Origin: Chryseobacterium sp.
Lineage (GTDB): Bacteria > Bacteroidota > Bacteroidia > Flavobacteriales > Weeksellaceae
NCBI GenBank assembly: GCA_027492795.1
Contig: JAPUEB010000025.1
Span: forward strand, 16,738-80,737
Direction of reading: 5' to 3'
DNA: 64,000 nt
A program made the position numbers and the translations under genes. How positions within the stretch are numbered: the first letter of the stretch is position 1; every line of letters begins with the position of its first letter. Shown here piece after piece: positions 50,836-59,894 of the stretch. Under the pieces are notes generated by a model. That model made no database searches and had not been told where the DNA came from. It worked only from the letters and a program-made list of their open reading frames with translations.

Positions 50836-51369
50836 CTAATCCTTAATCTTCGATTTAAATTTTTTCTGATAATTTTCCCATTCTTCGCGGGTTTTTATTC
50901 GCCAATGTTCGTTGTTCGCGAAAAAAGGAAGATATGGCTCCAATTCTTTGGCGGTAAAGGCACCTTGAAGAAGCGTTATTGGATTGGCTTTTTCATCCAG
51001 AAAAACTATTGTGGGAACTGCATTAATGTTCATAAATTGTGTAAACTGATGCAATGAGTTTCTCGTTTTTCCCTTTTTGAAATTTGGATTTTGAAAAACT
51101 TTTCCTAGATAATTAATAATTTCGTTTCCTTCCGCATTAAATTTTACGAAGTAATAATTTTCATTGAGATATTCTGAAATCACGGGATGATTGTACGTGT
51201 TTTTCTCCATTATTTTGCATGGGCCGCACCAATCTGCATAAAAATCAATCAATATTTTTTTAGGTTGAACTTTTTGCGCTTCCAAAGCTTCCATCATCGT
51301 CATCCATTTCACTTGTGAAAAAGCAAAAACAGATAAAAACGTAAAAAATACTGCGATTAATTTTCTCAT
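50836..51369 (-). CDS. Exported thioredoxin-fold protein
   Basis: 177-residue thioredoxin-like protein. Signal peptide 1-19 (FFTFLSVFAFSQ). Active site WCGPC in ILIDFYADWCGPCKIMEKNTYNHPVISEYLNENYYFVKFNAEGNE (about 39-83), cis-Pro in INAVPTIVFLDEKANPI (about 119). The insertion between the two is the DUF255/thioredoxin_7-like variant. It is likely a periplasmic disulfide reductase or isomerase. Upstream of recG but separated by repeats. Confidence 0.92.
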   Translation of the reverse strand: MRKLIAVFFTFLSVFAFSQVKWMTMMEALEAQKVQPKKILIDFYADWCGPCKIMEKNTYNHPVISEYLNENYYFVKFNAEGNEIINYLGKVFQNPNFKKGKTRNSLHQFTQFMNINAVPTIVFLDEKANPITLLQGAFTAKELEPYLPFFANNEHWRIKTREEWENYQKKFKSKIKD

Positions 51370-51407
51370 AAATCTATGATTTCAAAAAACATAAGAAGTT
51401 AAATTAG

Positions 51408-51466
51408 CGATTCACCATTCACCATTCACCATTTAATCTTCCGTCTTCGGACTTCCATCTTCCAGC
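51408..51466 (-). repeat. Stop-anchored double array after POT transporter 1
   Basis: In gene sense: TAA, GC, then TGGAAGATGGAAGTCCGAAG and ACGGAAG, followed by a second array of three ATGGTGA units ending in ATCGC. Confidence 0.78.
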
Positions 51467-52978
51467 TTATCTAACTTCCTGCATCAGTTTTTTCACCATC
51501 GGTGATATCAAAATCAGTACCACACCTGCAATTACAGCATATAAACCGAGTTGTTTGTAGCCTTCTGTATAAGCTAAAAGTGCGTCCATATTCGATGAAC
51601 CTTCTTTTGCGGTCGCCATATTTGCACCGATAATTCCGGCAACATACTGTCCGTAAGCAGAAGCTAAAAACCACATTCCCATCATCATTCCCTGTAATTT
51701 TTCAGTGGAAAGTTTCGTCATAATTGATAAACCGATAGGAGACAGACAGAGTTCCCCGAAAGTAATGACTAACAATGCAATGGTAAAAATATTTAAAGAA
51801 GTTACACCTTGTGCATTCGCGAAAAACTTCGTTGCAAACAGCACATAATAACCTAATCCGAGGAAAATAAATCCTAATCCGAATTTGATTAAAGTATTCG
51901 GTTCCAATCTTCTTTTGCTTAACCAAATCCATAAAAGTCCAACCAATGGAGCAAGGAAAATAATGAAAAATGCACCTCCGGAATTATTCACACCATTTGG
52001 GTCAAGTCCCAATAAATCTTTGTTGAGGTTTTTCGCAGCAAAAATGCTTAACGAACCGCCCGATTGTTCATAAATTCCCCAAAATAAAATAGAGAAAACA
52101 ATGAAAACCAAAGCTGCCCACAATTTTTTTCTTTCCGAATCATTCACTTTTGTCATTTCATAGAACAAGTAAATGAGCGTTAAAGGTCCAACCGTCCACA
52201 TAAAATAATCGGTATACTGCGGAACAGAAACCATCACCATAATGAGTGGAACGAAAATTAATGACAAAATATAAACGCCATATTCTTTCCATTTTTCGAG
52301 TGCTACTTTGGTTCCATCTGCCAACAATTTTTGCGGTGCTAAACCAATAGGTCCCAAACTTCTTTGTGTAAAAACAAAATTGATTAATGAAATTACCATT
52401 ACAATTGCAGCCAATCCGAAAGCGACATTCCATCTTTTATCTTCAGGAATTACAGACGAAAGCATTTCTCCTTTTCCAATCGCGATGCACAAATAACCGC
52501 CTAAAAGTGCTCCCAAATTAATTCCCGCATAAAACAGGGAAAAACCTGCATCTGTTCTTGAGTCTCCTGTTTTGTATAACTTTCCAACCATTGTGGAAAT
52601 ATTCGGTTTGAAAAATCCTGTTCCAACTACGGTAAAAGCAATTCCTAAAAAGAAAAAATTGTGCGGGTCAAAAGCGAGAATTAAACTCCCGACAATCATC
52701 AGCAATCCTCCCCAAAACAAAGATTTTCTGAAACCTAAAATTTTGTCGGCAAAAAGTCCGCCCACAAATGTAAAAGCATACACAAACGCTTGTGTTGCAC
52801 CATATTGAAGATTGGCTTTTTCATCATCAAATTTCAATTGCGAAATCATAAAAAACACAAGCATTCCGCGCATTCCGTAGAAGCAGAAGCGCTCCCACAT
52901 TTCCGAGAAAAAGAGCGGCCAGATTTGTTTTGGGTATTTCCCTTTGAAATCCTGTATTTGTTCGAGGGTTAAGTTCAT
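51467..52978 (-). CDS. POT family proton-coupled peptide transporter 1
   Basis: 503-residue MFS permease for di- and tripeptides. The POT signature ExxERFxxYG is seen as FFSEMWERFCFYGMRGMLVFFM (about 25-46), followed by the GLFADKILGFRKSLFWGGLLM motif and the PTR2 FSLFYAGINLGALLG signature (about 148). 12-14 hydrophobic helices. In the inner membrane it imports peptides made by secreted peptidases. First of three consecutive POT genes, each with its own spacing and probably its own promoter. Confidence 0.93.
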   Translation of the reverse strand: MNLTLEQIQDFKGKYPKQIWPLFFSEMWERFCFYGMRGMLVFFMISQLKFDDEKANLQYGATQAFVYAFTFVGGLFADKILGFRKSLFWGGLLMIVGSLILAFDPHNFFFLGIAFTVVGTGFFKPNISTMVGKLYKTGDSRTDAGFSLFYAGINLGALLGGYLCIAIGKGEMLSSVIPEDKRWNVAFGLAAIVMVISLINFVFTQRSLGPIGLAPQKLLADGTKVALEKWKEYGVYILSLIFVPLIMVMVSVPQYTDYFMWTVGPLTLIYLFYEMTKVNDSERKKLWAALVFIVFSILFWGIYEQSGGSLSIFAAKNLNKDLLGLDPNGVNNSGGAFFIIFLAPLVGLLWIWLSKRRLEPNTLIKFGLGFIFLGLGYYVLFATKFFANAQGVTSLNIFTIALLVITFGELCLSPIGLSIMTKLSTEKLQGMMMGMWFLASAYGQYVAGIIGANMATAKEGSSNMDALLAYTEGYKQLGLYAVIAGVVLILISPMVKKLMQEVR

Positions 52979-53044
52979 AAGTTATGGGTAATTAGTGATG
53001 AGTAATTTGTGGCGCATTGCGTCACATTTTTAAACTTTAACGAA

Positions 53045-53079
53045 AATAGAAAAAACCACCGAATAATCAGTGGTTTTTA
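53045..53079 (-). terminator. Terminator of POT transporter 2
   Basis: AAAAACCAC (53051-53059)/GTGGTTTTT (53070-53078); on the minus strand the stem runs into a T-rich tail. Confidence 0.85.
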
Positions 53080-53102
53080 TGATAATTATAAATTTTTCAA
53101 AA

Positions 53103-54608
53103 TTAATGAATGCCGTGCATTCTTTTTTCTAACCAACGGCTCATTGCAAATAGAATTGCCGCAGCAATACCGCACATTACGATGAAAACCATAAAGAAAT
53201 CGAAAAGGTTTGCAATTTCAAAGCCTAAAAACGAAGTAGTTTTTGCTGCTTGACCGTTTTCGCCTCCTCCTGGAATTAATGCGGATAAAGTTCCTGCAAA
53301 TTTGTTCGCAGCTGCGTTTGCCAAGAACCAAGTTCCCATTAATAAAGAGGAGAATCTGATAGGTGAAAGTTTAGACACCATCGATAATCCAATTGGTGAC
53401 AAGCAAAGTTCCCCCATCGTGTGAATTACGTAAAGTGCTATTAACCAAAACATTGAAACTTTGTCAGCAATTCCTAATCCGTAAACAGCAAATGCAATTA
53501 CAACGTATCCTAATGAAACCAAAGCCAAACCAATTGCCATTTTCTTAGGCGAAGAAGGTTCTTTTCCTCTGTTTCCTAAATTGAGCCACAATGAAGAGAA
53601 TAAAGGCGCCAAAAGAATAATTGCCAAAGGATTCACCGATTGGAAATAACTTGCAGGCATTTCCCAACCGAAAAGGTTTCTGTCCGTTTGTCGGTCTGCA
53701 AAAATGGTCAATGAAGCTCCTGCCTGTTCGAATGCGCCCCAAAAGAAGATCACGAAAAAAGCAAGGATGAAAATCACCATGATTCGGTCGCGTTCGTCTT
53801 TTGTTAAAGATTTGTCGGTTAAAATAATTAAGGGCATCACAATCATCGCTCCATAAATCAAATAACCAATAATATCTAAATCACTGTTGAACATCGTTTT
53901 GAAGTTCATGAAAAAGAAAATTACTGCAATGGCTAACAAAACGATTCCGATTTGCGTGATACCAAATGGTTTAGATGGCATACCGATAGGTTTATTGTCT
54001 TGGTCAACAAGTAATCTATTTTTTTGTAAAATGAAGGTAAATAAACCAATCACCATCCCAATTCCTGCAGCAAGGAATCCCCATTTGAAGTCAATTTTTT
54101 CTGCCAAAGTTCCACAAATCAACGGCGAGAAAAATGCTCCCAAGTTAATTCCCATGTAGAAAATGGTGAAAGCAGCATCAACTCTGCGGTCTCCTTTTGG
54201 ATACAGTTGTCCAACCATCGTGGAGATATTTGGTTTAAAGAACCCGTTTCCGATGATGAGCGAAGTAAGACCAATCCACATCAACGTAATCGCCATCGCT
54301 CCCGAACTTGCAGCAGAGAAGAACATTAAAAACTGTCCTATCGCCATCAAAATTCCTCCGATTTCAATACTTCTTCTGTTTCCTAAAAAACGGTCCGAAA
54401 GATAACCACCCAAAAGTGGAGTAAGGTAAACCAAACCTGTGTAACTTCCATAAATTTCAGATGCTTTTGCATCATCAAAAGCAAGCATTTTTACCATGTA
54501 TAACACGAAAATTGCCCGCATTCCGTAGTAGGAAAAACGTTCCCACATTTCTGTCATAAACAGAAGGTAGAGTCCTCTCGGATGTCCTTTTTGCACTGCT
54601 GTATCCAT
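53103..54608 (-). CDS. POT family proton-coupled peptide transporter 2
   Basis: 501-residue paralogue of the preceding transporter. FMTEMWERFSYYGMRAIFVLYMVKML (about 18-43), GGYLSDRFLGNRRSIEIGG and FTIFYMGINLGAFFSPLICGTLAEKI (about 146). C-terminal ELCLSPIGLSMVSKLSPIRFSSLLMGTWFLANA is shared with copies 1 and 3. Own -7 box (54641-54648) and terminator, so it is independently expressed. Confidence 0.93.
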   Translation of the reverse strand: MDTAVQKGHPRGLYLLFMTEMWERFSYYGMRAIFVLYMVKMLAFDDAKASEIYGSYTGLVYLTPLLGGYLSDRFLGNRRSIEIGGILMAIGQFLMFFSAASSGAMAITLMWIGLTSLIIGNGFFKPNISTMVGQLYPKGDRRVDAAFTIFYMGINLGAFFSPLICGTLAEKIDFKWGFLAAGIGMVIGLFTFILQKNRLLVDQDNKPIGMPSKPFGITQIGIVLLAIAVIFFFMNFKTMFNSDLDIIGYLIYGAMIVMPLIILTDKSLTKDERDRIMVIFILAFFVIFFWGAFEQAGASLTIFADRQTDRNLFGWEMPASYFQSVNPLAIILLAPLFSSLWLNLGNRGKEPSSPKKMAIGLALVSLGYVVIAFAVYGLGIADKVSMFWLIALYVIHTMGELCLSPIGLSMVSKLSPIRFSSLLMGTWFLANAAANKFAGTLSALIPGGGENGQAAKTTSFLGFEIANLFDFFMVFIVMCGIAAAILFAMSRWLEKRMHGIH

Positions 54609-54640
54609 ATTTTTTAATTGTTAATTTTTGTTAAGACCAA

Positions 54641-54648
54641 CAAATATA
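54641..54648 (-). promoter_or_regulatory. -7 box TATATTTG of POT transporter 2
   Basis: CAAATATA on the plus strand, 32 nt before the start codon. Confidence 0.55.
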
Positions 54649-54689
54649 GTTTTTTTTCTGAATTGGAGAGCGATTATTTTAGGTTTTGA

Positions 54690-54726
54690 AAATAAAAAGT
54701 GCCGAATTTCTTCGACACTTTTTGGT
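54690..54726 (-). terminator. Terminator of POT transporter 3
   Basis: AAAAAGTGCCGAA (54694-54706) and TTCGACACTTTTT (54711-54723), one mismatch, 4-nt loop. Confidence 0.8.
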
Positions 54727-54743
54727 TATTTATTGAGTTACAT

Positions 54744-56405
54744 TTAATTTACTCCTTTTTCCTTCATGATTTTGTTTAATCTTTTCAGAATTGATAATCC
54801 GAGAAGTGTTGCTAAAAGCAGTAAACCAAAATTCACGATGAAAAAATTCGCCTTATTATCATAATCGTACCAGAAACTAGCTAAAACGCCCGACAATTTG
54901 TTGCCAATCGAGGTTGAAAGGAAAAATCCTCCCATCATTAAAGCAGTAATTCTCGGCGGCGAAAGTTTTGAAACCAAAGAAAGTCCCATCGGTGAAAGAC
55001 ATAACTCTCCAACGGTAATTACGCCGTACGCTGCAACCAGCCAAAGCGCAGAAACCTTCACTGCTCCGTTTCCTCCTGCATAAACTGCTCCAACCATCAC
55101 CAAACACGAAAGTGCGGAAATGAATAGTCCCAAAACAATTTTGCTCGGCGTTGTCGGTTCTTTTCCTTTTCGTCTTAAAAACATGAAAAATCCTACAACA
55201 ATCGGCGTTAAAACGATCACCCAAAACGGATTTATCGACTGGAAAAGTTCGGTATTATAAAGGTGAACTTGTTCAGAAGGATTGGCTTCCAAAGTTGCCT
55301 TAGTTTCCGGCGAAACATTTCGGAAATAAATATCCTTGTTTTGCTCTTTTTTGGGCTTTCCGGCTTCGTCTTTTATGGTTTGATATTGGTCGTCATACAC
55401 CGAAACTTCCTTGTCCTGATAATCTTTTGCATCAACCAAATAAATGGCTTCCAAAGGCTTTTCCAAAGATTTTGGAACGCTTCTTTCCGTATAATAATTC
55501 GCCCAACGTGTTAAAGCAGTCCCGTTTTGTTTAAAGACTGCCCAAAACATCAAACTGACCGCAAAAATCGCCAATAAAGCACCGATTGGTTTTTTATCCT
55601 CAGAATTGGCTTTTACATAAAGCATTACGTAAAAATAAACTACAGGTAAACACGCGAAAATAAAGGCATCTGTAGAGTCGCTTCCAAAAATATTATTAGG
55701 AATTACCCAACCGATTCCTCCTGCAATAATTGCAGGTAAAAACACCTTCAACAAAACATCGGAAATTTTGGTGTCGCCTTCTTGGGATTCCTTTAAAACA
55801 TTGGCTTCCAACAAATAACGTCTCCCCATTGTGAAGACAATTAATCCAATGAACATTCCAACTCCGGCTGTCATAAATGCAGGTCCCCATCCATATTTGT
55901 TTCGCATAAATGCCGCGATGATGTTGCAAATAAAGGCACCAATATTAATTCCCATGTAAAAAATATTGTAACCCGCATCTTTATTGGCTTTGTAGGGTTC
56001 TTCGTTGTATAAATTTCCTAAAAGTGTAGAAATACTGGGTTTGAAAAAGCCGTTACCGACAATAATTAAAGCTAAAGAAGCATAAAACATCGGCAATTCC
56101 TTGAAAAGTCCAATTCCAAGATATCCCAATCCCATCAATGCACCGCCAATGTAAATCGCTTTGATGTAGCCCAGAATTTTATCTGCCAAAAAACCACCCA
56201 AAAACGGCGTAAGATAAGTGAGCGCAATGAAAGTTCCGAAAACGTCATCCGCAGTTTTATCGTTAAAGGCAAGTCCGCCTTTTTCGCTGTCGATCATATA
56301 CAGCACGAAAATTCCTAAAATCAAATAATATCCAAAACGTTCCCACATTTCCGTGAAAAACAGGTAAGGCAATCCTTTCGGATGTTTAGCAGTGGCTTTT
56401 TCCAT
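54744..56405 (-). CDS. POT family proton-coupled peptide transporter 3
   Basis: 553-residue POT permease, about 50 residues longer than the other two because of an extra soluble loop (about 315-390: EAIYLVDAKDYQDKEVSVYDDQYQTIKDEAGKPKKEQNKDIYFRNVSPE...). Motifs FFTEMWERFGYYLILGIFVLYM, GGFLADKILGYIKAIYIGG and YNIFYMGINIGAFICN. Own promoter and terminator. The long insert may be periplasmic and substrate-determining, which is inference. Confidence 0.93.
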   Translation of the reverse strand: MEKATAKHPKGLPYLFFTEMWERFGYYLILGIFVLYMIDSEKGGLAFNDKTADDVFGTFIALTYLTPFLGGFLADKILGYIKAIYIGGALMGLGYLGIGLFKELPMFYASLALIIVGNGFFKPSISTLLGNLYNEEPYKANKDAGYNIFYMGINIGAFICNIIAAFMRNKYGWGPAFMTAGVGMFIGLIVFTMGRRYLLEANVLKESQEGDTKISDVLLKVFLPAIIAGGIGWVIPNNIFGSDSTDAFIFACLPVVYFYVMLYVKANSEDKKPIGALLAIFAVSLMFWAVFKQNGTALTRWANYYTERSVPKSLEKPLEAIYLVDAKDYQDKEVSVYDDQYQTIKDEAGKPKKEQNKDIYFRNVSPETKATLEANPSEQVHLYNTELFQSINPFWVIVLTPIVVGFFMFLRRKGKEPTTPSKIVLGLFISALSCLVMVGAVYAGGNGAVKVSALWLVAAYGVITVGELCLSPMGLSLVSKLSPPRITALMMGGFFLSTSIGNKLSGVLASFWYDYDNKANFFIVNFGLLLLATLLGLSILKRLNKIMKEKGVN

Positions 56406-56424
56406 ATTTTTAATTGATAATTCC

Positions 56425-56432
56425 CAAAAATA
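56425..56432 (-). promoter_or_regulatory. -7 box TATTTTTG of POT transporter 3
   Basis: CAAAAATA on the plus strand, 19 nt before the start codon. Confidence 0.55.
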
Positions 56433-56461
56433 GGATTTTTATTTTAAAATAAAAATTTTTC

Positions 56462-56469
56462 TAACTTTG
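56462..56469 (+). promoter_or_regulatory. -7 box TAACTTTG of the toxin-antitoxin operon
   Basis: The box touches an in-frame ATG at 56470, so translation should start at the later ATG 56491. Confidence 0.55.
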
Positions 56470-56490
56470 ATGAAATTAAAATTCAAAAAA

Positions 56491-56733
56491 ATGGAAATTA
56501 CCATAAAAGATATTCAAAATAACTTAAAAACACTTCCTGAAGAATTATTTCAGAATGTGAATGACTATATAGAGTTTTTGAAAGCAAAATATAAAAATAA
56601 TGGACAAAATGATTTGTATGAACTTTCCATAGAACAAAAAAATATTTTGGACGAAAGGCTTTTGGAAAGTGAAGAAGACTATATTTCCGCAGAAGATTCA
56701 ATTACATTGCTAAAGCAAAAATATGGAGTATAA
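56491..56733 (+). CDS. Antitoxin (DUF2281-like)
   Basis: 80-residue acidic protein: MEITIKDIQNNLKTLPEELFQNVNDYIEFLKAKYKNN opening (hydrophobic-helical, DUF2281/RelB-like) and an acidic toxin-binding tail (DERLLESEEDYISAEDSITLLKQKYGV). The last 11 nt overlap the toxin gene, the usual TA layout. No HTH is evident, so autoregulation is uncertain. Confidence 0.85.
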   Translation: MEITIKDIQNNLKTLPEELFQNVNDYIEFLKAKYKNNGQNDLYELSIEQKNILDERLLESEEDYISAEDSITLLKQKYGV

Positions 56734-57022
56734 ACTCATCGTTTCTAAACGCGCACAAAAAGAAATAGAAAACGCAATAGATTTTTACAGCGAGGCGAGC
56801 AATATTGCGCCGGCAAAATTTATTGAAAATCTCGAAAAGAGTTATCAAGACATTTTGAGAAAACCTCATCAAAGATTACATTACAAAAATGTTCGTGCAA
56901 TAAAAATCACAAAGTTTCCTTATAATTTATATTTCATTATCAATGATGAAAAATTGAGCATTAGAATCCTTTCTTGTTTTCATCAAAAAAGAAATCCCAC
57001 GAAAAGACCAAGATTTATATAA
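56723..57022 (+). CDS. RelE/ParE-family toxin
   Basis: 99-residue basic protein with the ParE/RelE fold: YKLIVSKRAQKEIENAIDFYSEASNIAPAKFIENLEKSYQDILRKPHQRLHYKNVRAIKITKFPYNLYFIINDEKLSIRILSCFHQKRNP. The R/K/H-rich C-terminal strand is typical. ParE toxins act on gyrase and RelE toxins cleave ribosomal mRNA; the sequence alone does not settle which. Overlaps the antitoxin gene. Confidence 0.9.
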   Translation: MEYKLIVSKRAQKEIENAIDFYSEASNIAPAKFIENLEKSYQDILRKPHQRLHYKNVRAIKITKFPYNLYFIINDEKLSIRILSCFHQKRNPTKRPRFI

Positions 57023-57056
57023 AAAAATCCACCCAAAATTATGGAGTGGATTTTTT

Positions 57057-57087
57057 ACTTCGGTCTTCGGACTTCCGTCTCCCGACT
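57057..57087 (-). repeat. Stop-anchored GGAAGTC/CCGAAGA array after DPP-IV gene
   Basis: In gene sense: TAA, then AGTCGGGAGACGGAAGTCCG and AAGACCGAAGT. Same phrase family as the arrays at 14488, 50809 and 51408. Confidence 0.75.
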
Positions 57088-59214
57088 TTACAAGTTTTCC
57101 AAAATAAAATCCGTCATCTTCTGGTAAAGTTGAGGTCTTGTGTTTCCACCATAAATGCCGTGATTTTTATCGGGATACGCCATAAAATCAAATTGTTTTT
57201 TGTTTTGGATAAGCGCTTCAGTAAATTCTAATGAATTTTGGAAATGCACGTTGTCATCGGCAGTTCCGTGAATGAGAAGAAATTTTCCTTTCAATAATTT
57301 GGCGTGAGAAGTAGGAGAGTTGTCATCGTAACCGCTCGGATTTTCCTGCGGCGTTCTCATAAATCTTTCGGTGTAAACGGTGTCGTAATACCTCCAGTTC
57401 GTAACCGGCGCAACAGCGATTCCCGCCTTGAAAACATCTGCACCTTTCGTTAAAGCCAAACTCGCCATATAACCTCCGAAACTCCACCCAAAAATTCCGA
57501 TTCTGGAAGCATCGATGTAGGATTGTTTTCCGAACCATTTTGCGGCGGCAATTTGGTCTTCAATTTCATATTTCCCGAGATTCATATAGGTCACTTTTTT
57601 GAATTTATTGCCTTTGTAACCGGTTCCGCGACCGTCAACACACGCAACGATGTAACCTTTTTGAACCAAATGATTGAACCAAAGTCCATTTCCGGCATCC
57701 CAAGAATTAGAAACCTGTTGCGAACCGGGACCGGAATATTGATACATAAAAAGCGGATATTTCTTGTTTTTATCAAAATTTTTCGGCTTCATAATCCATG
57801 CGTTCATTTGGTCGCCAACTTCGTTTGGAATCGTGAAAAATTCTTTGGTTACGAAATTATCGGTCTCTAATTTTTTCAGTTGTTCGTTGTTGTTTTGAAG
57901 CTCTTTCACGGTTTTTCCGCTGCCGTCTTTCAGAACATAAGTGTAGGGCTTTTTGGCGGAAGAAGAAGTCTCAATAAAATAATTGTAATTTCCGCTGAAA
58001 CTTGCGCTGTTATTGCCTTCAGCGTTAGAAAGCAATGCAGATTTTCCATTTTCGATATTTATTTTTGAAACAACTTTGTTGATGCTTCCTTTTTCAGTAG
58101 TTTGAACGAGAACTTCTTTTGTTTTCGGGTTAAATCCATAATAATCAGTTACTTCCCAGTTTCCTTTGGTGATTTGTTTTTTCAATTTTCCGTTTTGGTC
58201 GTACCAATACAAATGGCGGTTTCCGTCTCTTTCGCTGCCCCAAATAAAGGAATTATCATCCAAAAATTCCATCGTTACATTGTCTGTATCTACCCATTTT
58301 TCGTCGGTTTCGGTAAATAATTTTGTTACAGAACCGGTTTTTGTATTTACTTTTAAAACATCGGAAGCGTTTTGAACCCTTTCAGAAGTAATCAAAATCA
58401 TTTCATCTGCTTTTGCGGTTTGAATGACGTTCGGGATGTAATAATTTTTAAAATTGGTAAGATTTAATTGAGTTGTTTTTGAATTATCCAAACGATACAA
58501 ATGCGCCGAAACTACCGAATTTTTCTCACCTGCTTTTGGATATTTAAAGCGATAATCTGTAGGATACAGACTTTTTTGATACATCTGCATATTCATTTCA
58601 GGAACTTCGGATTCATCGGATTTCACAAAAACGATGGCGTCCGAATTTTTCGTCCATTCATACAGTCTTGCGTGTCCAAATTCTTCTTCATACACCCAAT
58701 CTGCAAGTCCGTTTAAAATGGAATTTTTCTTACCATCATTGGTAATTTGAGTGATTTTTCCAGTGTTCAAATCCTGCCAAAACAAATTGTTATCAGCGAT
58801 GAAAGCCACTTTCGTTGCATCGGGAGAAAATCTCGGTTCCTGAACGTAGTTTCCGTTGTTCAAACTCACGGTTTTCCCAGATTTTAAATCTTTTACATCA
58901 AATTTTCCAAGGAAAGAATGCCTGTAAATTTGCTCGCTTTCTTTTTGAAGCAAAATTTTAGTTTCATCGCCAGAAAATTCGTAAGATTCAAAACGACCAT
59001 CCACAATATTTCCCTCTTTTGATGAGGTTTTGTAGGAATATTTTGCAATTCCGCTCGGTTCAATAACGGCGTAATTTTCACCGTTTTTCAGGGAAGCAAT
59101 TCCTGCGATGCCTTTTCCGCGGTAATAACCGGAATAAATTTTATCTAAAGTAATTTCCTGCGAGAAAGCAGCAACGGAAGCGAAAATAGCAACCGATAAA
59201 AGGATTTTTTTCAT
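57088..59214 (-). CDS. Exported dipeptidyl peptidase IV-type S9 peptidase
   Basis: 708-residue prolyl peptidase. Signal peptide 1-18 (VAIFASVAAFSQ). N-terminal DPP-IV beta-propeller (about 40-460; DWVYEEEFGHARLYEWTKNSDAIVFVKSDESEVPE contains the YEEE substrate-binding motif of DPP-IV). C-terminal alpha/beta hydrolase with nucleophile GWSFGGYMA (about 570), Asp in GTADDNVHF and His in DKNHGIYG. It removes N-terminal dipeptides from Pro/Ala peptides in the periplasm, feeding the POT transporters encoded just upstream. Confidence 0.95.
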   Translation of the reverse strand: MKKILLSVAIFASVAAFSQEITLDKIYSGYYRGKGIAGIASLKNGENYAVIEPSGIAKYSYKTSSKEGNIVDGRFESYEFSGDETKILLQKESEQIYRHSFLGKFDVKDLKSGKTVSLNNGNYVQEPRFSPDATKVAFIADNNLFWQDLNTGKITQITNDGKKNSILNGLADWVYEEEFGHARLYEWTKNSDAIVFVKSDESEVPEMNMQMYQKSLYPTDYRFKYPKAGEKNSVVSAHLYRLDNSKTTQLNLTNFKNYYIPNVIQTAKADEMILITSERVQNASDVLKVNTKTGSVTKLFTETDEKWVDTDNVTMEFLDDNSFIWGSERDGNRHLYWYDQNGKLKKQITKGNWEVTDYYGFNPKTKEVLVQTTEKGSINKVVSKINIENGKSALLSNAEGNNSASFSGNYNYFIETSSSAKKPYTYVLKDGSGKTVKELQNNNEQLKKLETDNFVTKEFFTIPNEVGDQMNAWIMKPKNFDKNKKYPLFMYQYSGPGSQQVSNSWDAGNGLWFNHLVQKGYIVACVDGRGTGYKGNKFKKVTYMNLGKYEIEDQIAAAKWFGKQSYIDASRIGIFGWSFGGYMASLALTKGADVFKAGIAVAPVTNWRYYDTVYTERFMRTPQENPSGYDDNSPTSHAKLLKGKFLLIHGTADDNVHFQNSLEFTEALIQNKKQFDFMAYPDKNHGIYGGNTRPQLYQKMTDFILENL

Positions 59215-59234
59215 AAAATTTTGAAGTAAGATTT

Positions 59235-59242
59235 CAAAGATA
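59235..59242 (-). promoter_or_regulatory. -7 box TATCTTTG of the DPP-IV gene
   Basis: CAAAGATA on the plus strand, 20 nt before the start codon. Confidence 0.6.
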
Positions 59243-59337
59243 TAAAATTTTCAACAATGTTTTCAAGATTTGCAGATTCTCGGAAAATGGCTTCAATATT
59301 GGTGTTTTTCCTAAATAATCTTTAAATGAAAATAATT

Positions 59338-59847
59338 ATGGAAACAAGTTCTCAAGACCAAAAATTAAGAAAATACTCAACTTCTGATTCTGTTATTCAC
59401 ACAGGATTTGCAACTTTTCAAGATGCGGAAAATTTTGCTAATGAAAATGGTGGAACATTAGTGGAAGTTGGTTTTAAAGACGGAAACGACAATCCTCAAA
59501 TTACCAATGAAGCCGGACTTTTGGAAAACAGAAATCATTACTCCGTAAATGCGGGTGCGGAATATAAGTTCATCCATTCCGCAGATCCAGCTTTTCGCGA
59601 TTATGCAGACCAACTTCAGCAATTCAAGTCCAACGAAATTGATAAAAATAGTCCGGAAGAAAAATACATGTCGAACGGCGAAATTGAAATCGCTGAAGAT
59701 CCGATTATTGTTTTAAAAAACGACCAGTTTGAATCTGTAACTTCTCGCGAACGTTCAAAATATTTGAAGCAGGCTAATGTTTATGAAATTGGGGTAGAAC
59801 GCGCTGCAACGGAAGAAGATTTGACTGCAAATCAAAATCAGAAATAA
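59338..59847 (+). CDS. Hypothetical cytosolic protein, 169 residues
   Basis: No named family recognised. Acidic soluble protein beginning METSSQDQKLRKYSTSDSVIHTGFATFQDAENFANENGGTLVEVGF; an alternative ATG 12 nt upstream adds MKII. The middle has charged helical stretches (FRDYADQLQQFKSNEIDKNSPEEKYMSNGEIEIAEDP) and the tail ends in Thr/Asn/Gln. No signal peptide or membrane helix. It lies 47 nt before the DUF6496 gene, which suggests a shared stress-type transcript. Confidence 0.75.
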   Translation: METSSQDQKLRKYSTSDSVIHTGFATFQDAENFANENGGTLVEVGFKDGNDNPQITNEAGLLENRNHYSVNAGAEYKFIHSADPAFRDYADQLQQFKSNEIDKNSPEEKYMSNGEIEIAEDPIIVLKNDQFESVTSRERSKYLKQANVYEIGVERAATEEDLTANQNQK

Positions 59848-59894
59848 AACTTTTCGCAGATTTTACAGATTTCTTTAATCTAAAAATTTAGAAA

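Noticed and set aside
50587..51057. 156-codon plus-strand ORF upstream of the thioredoxin gene
   Set aside because: Runs through palindromic repeats and then antisense to the thioredoxin gene.
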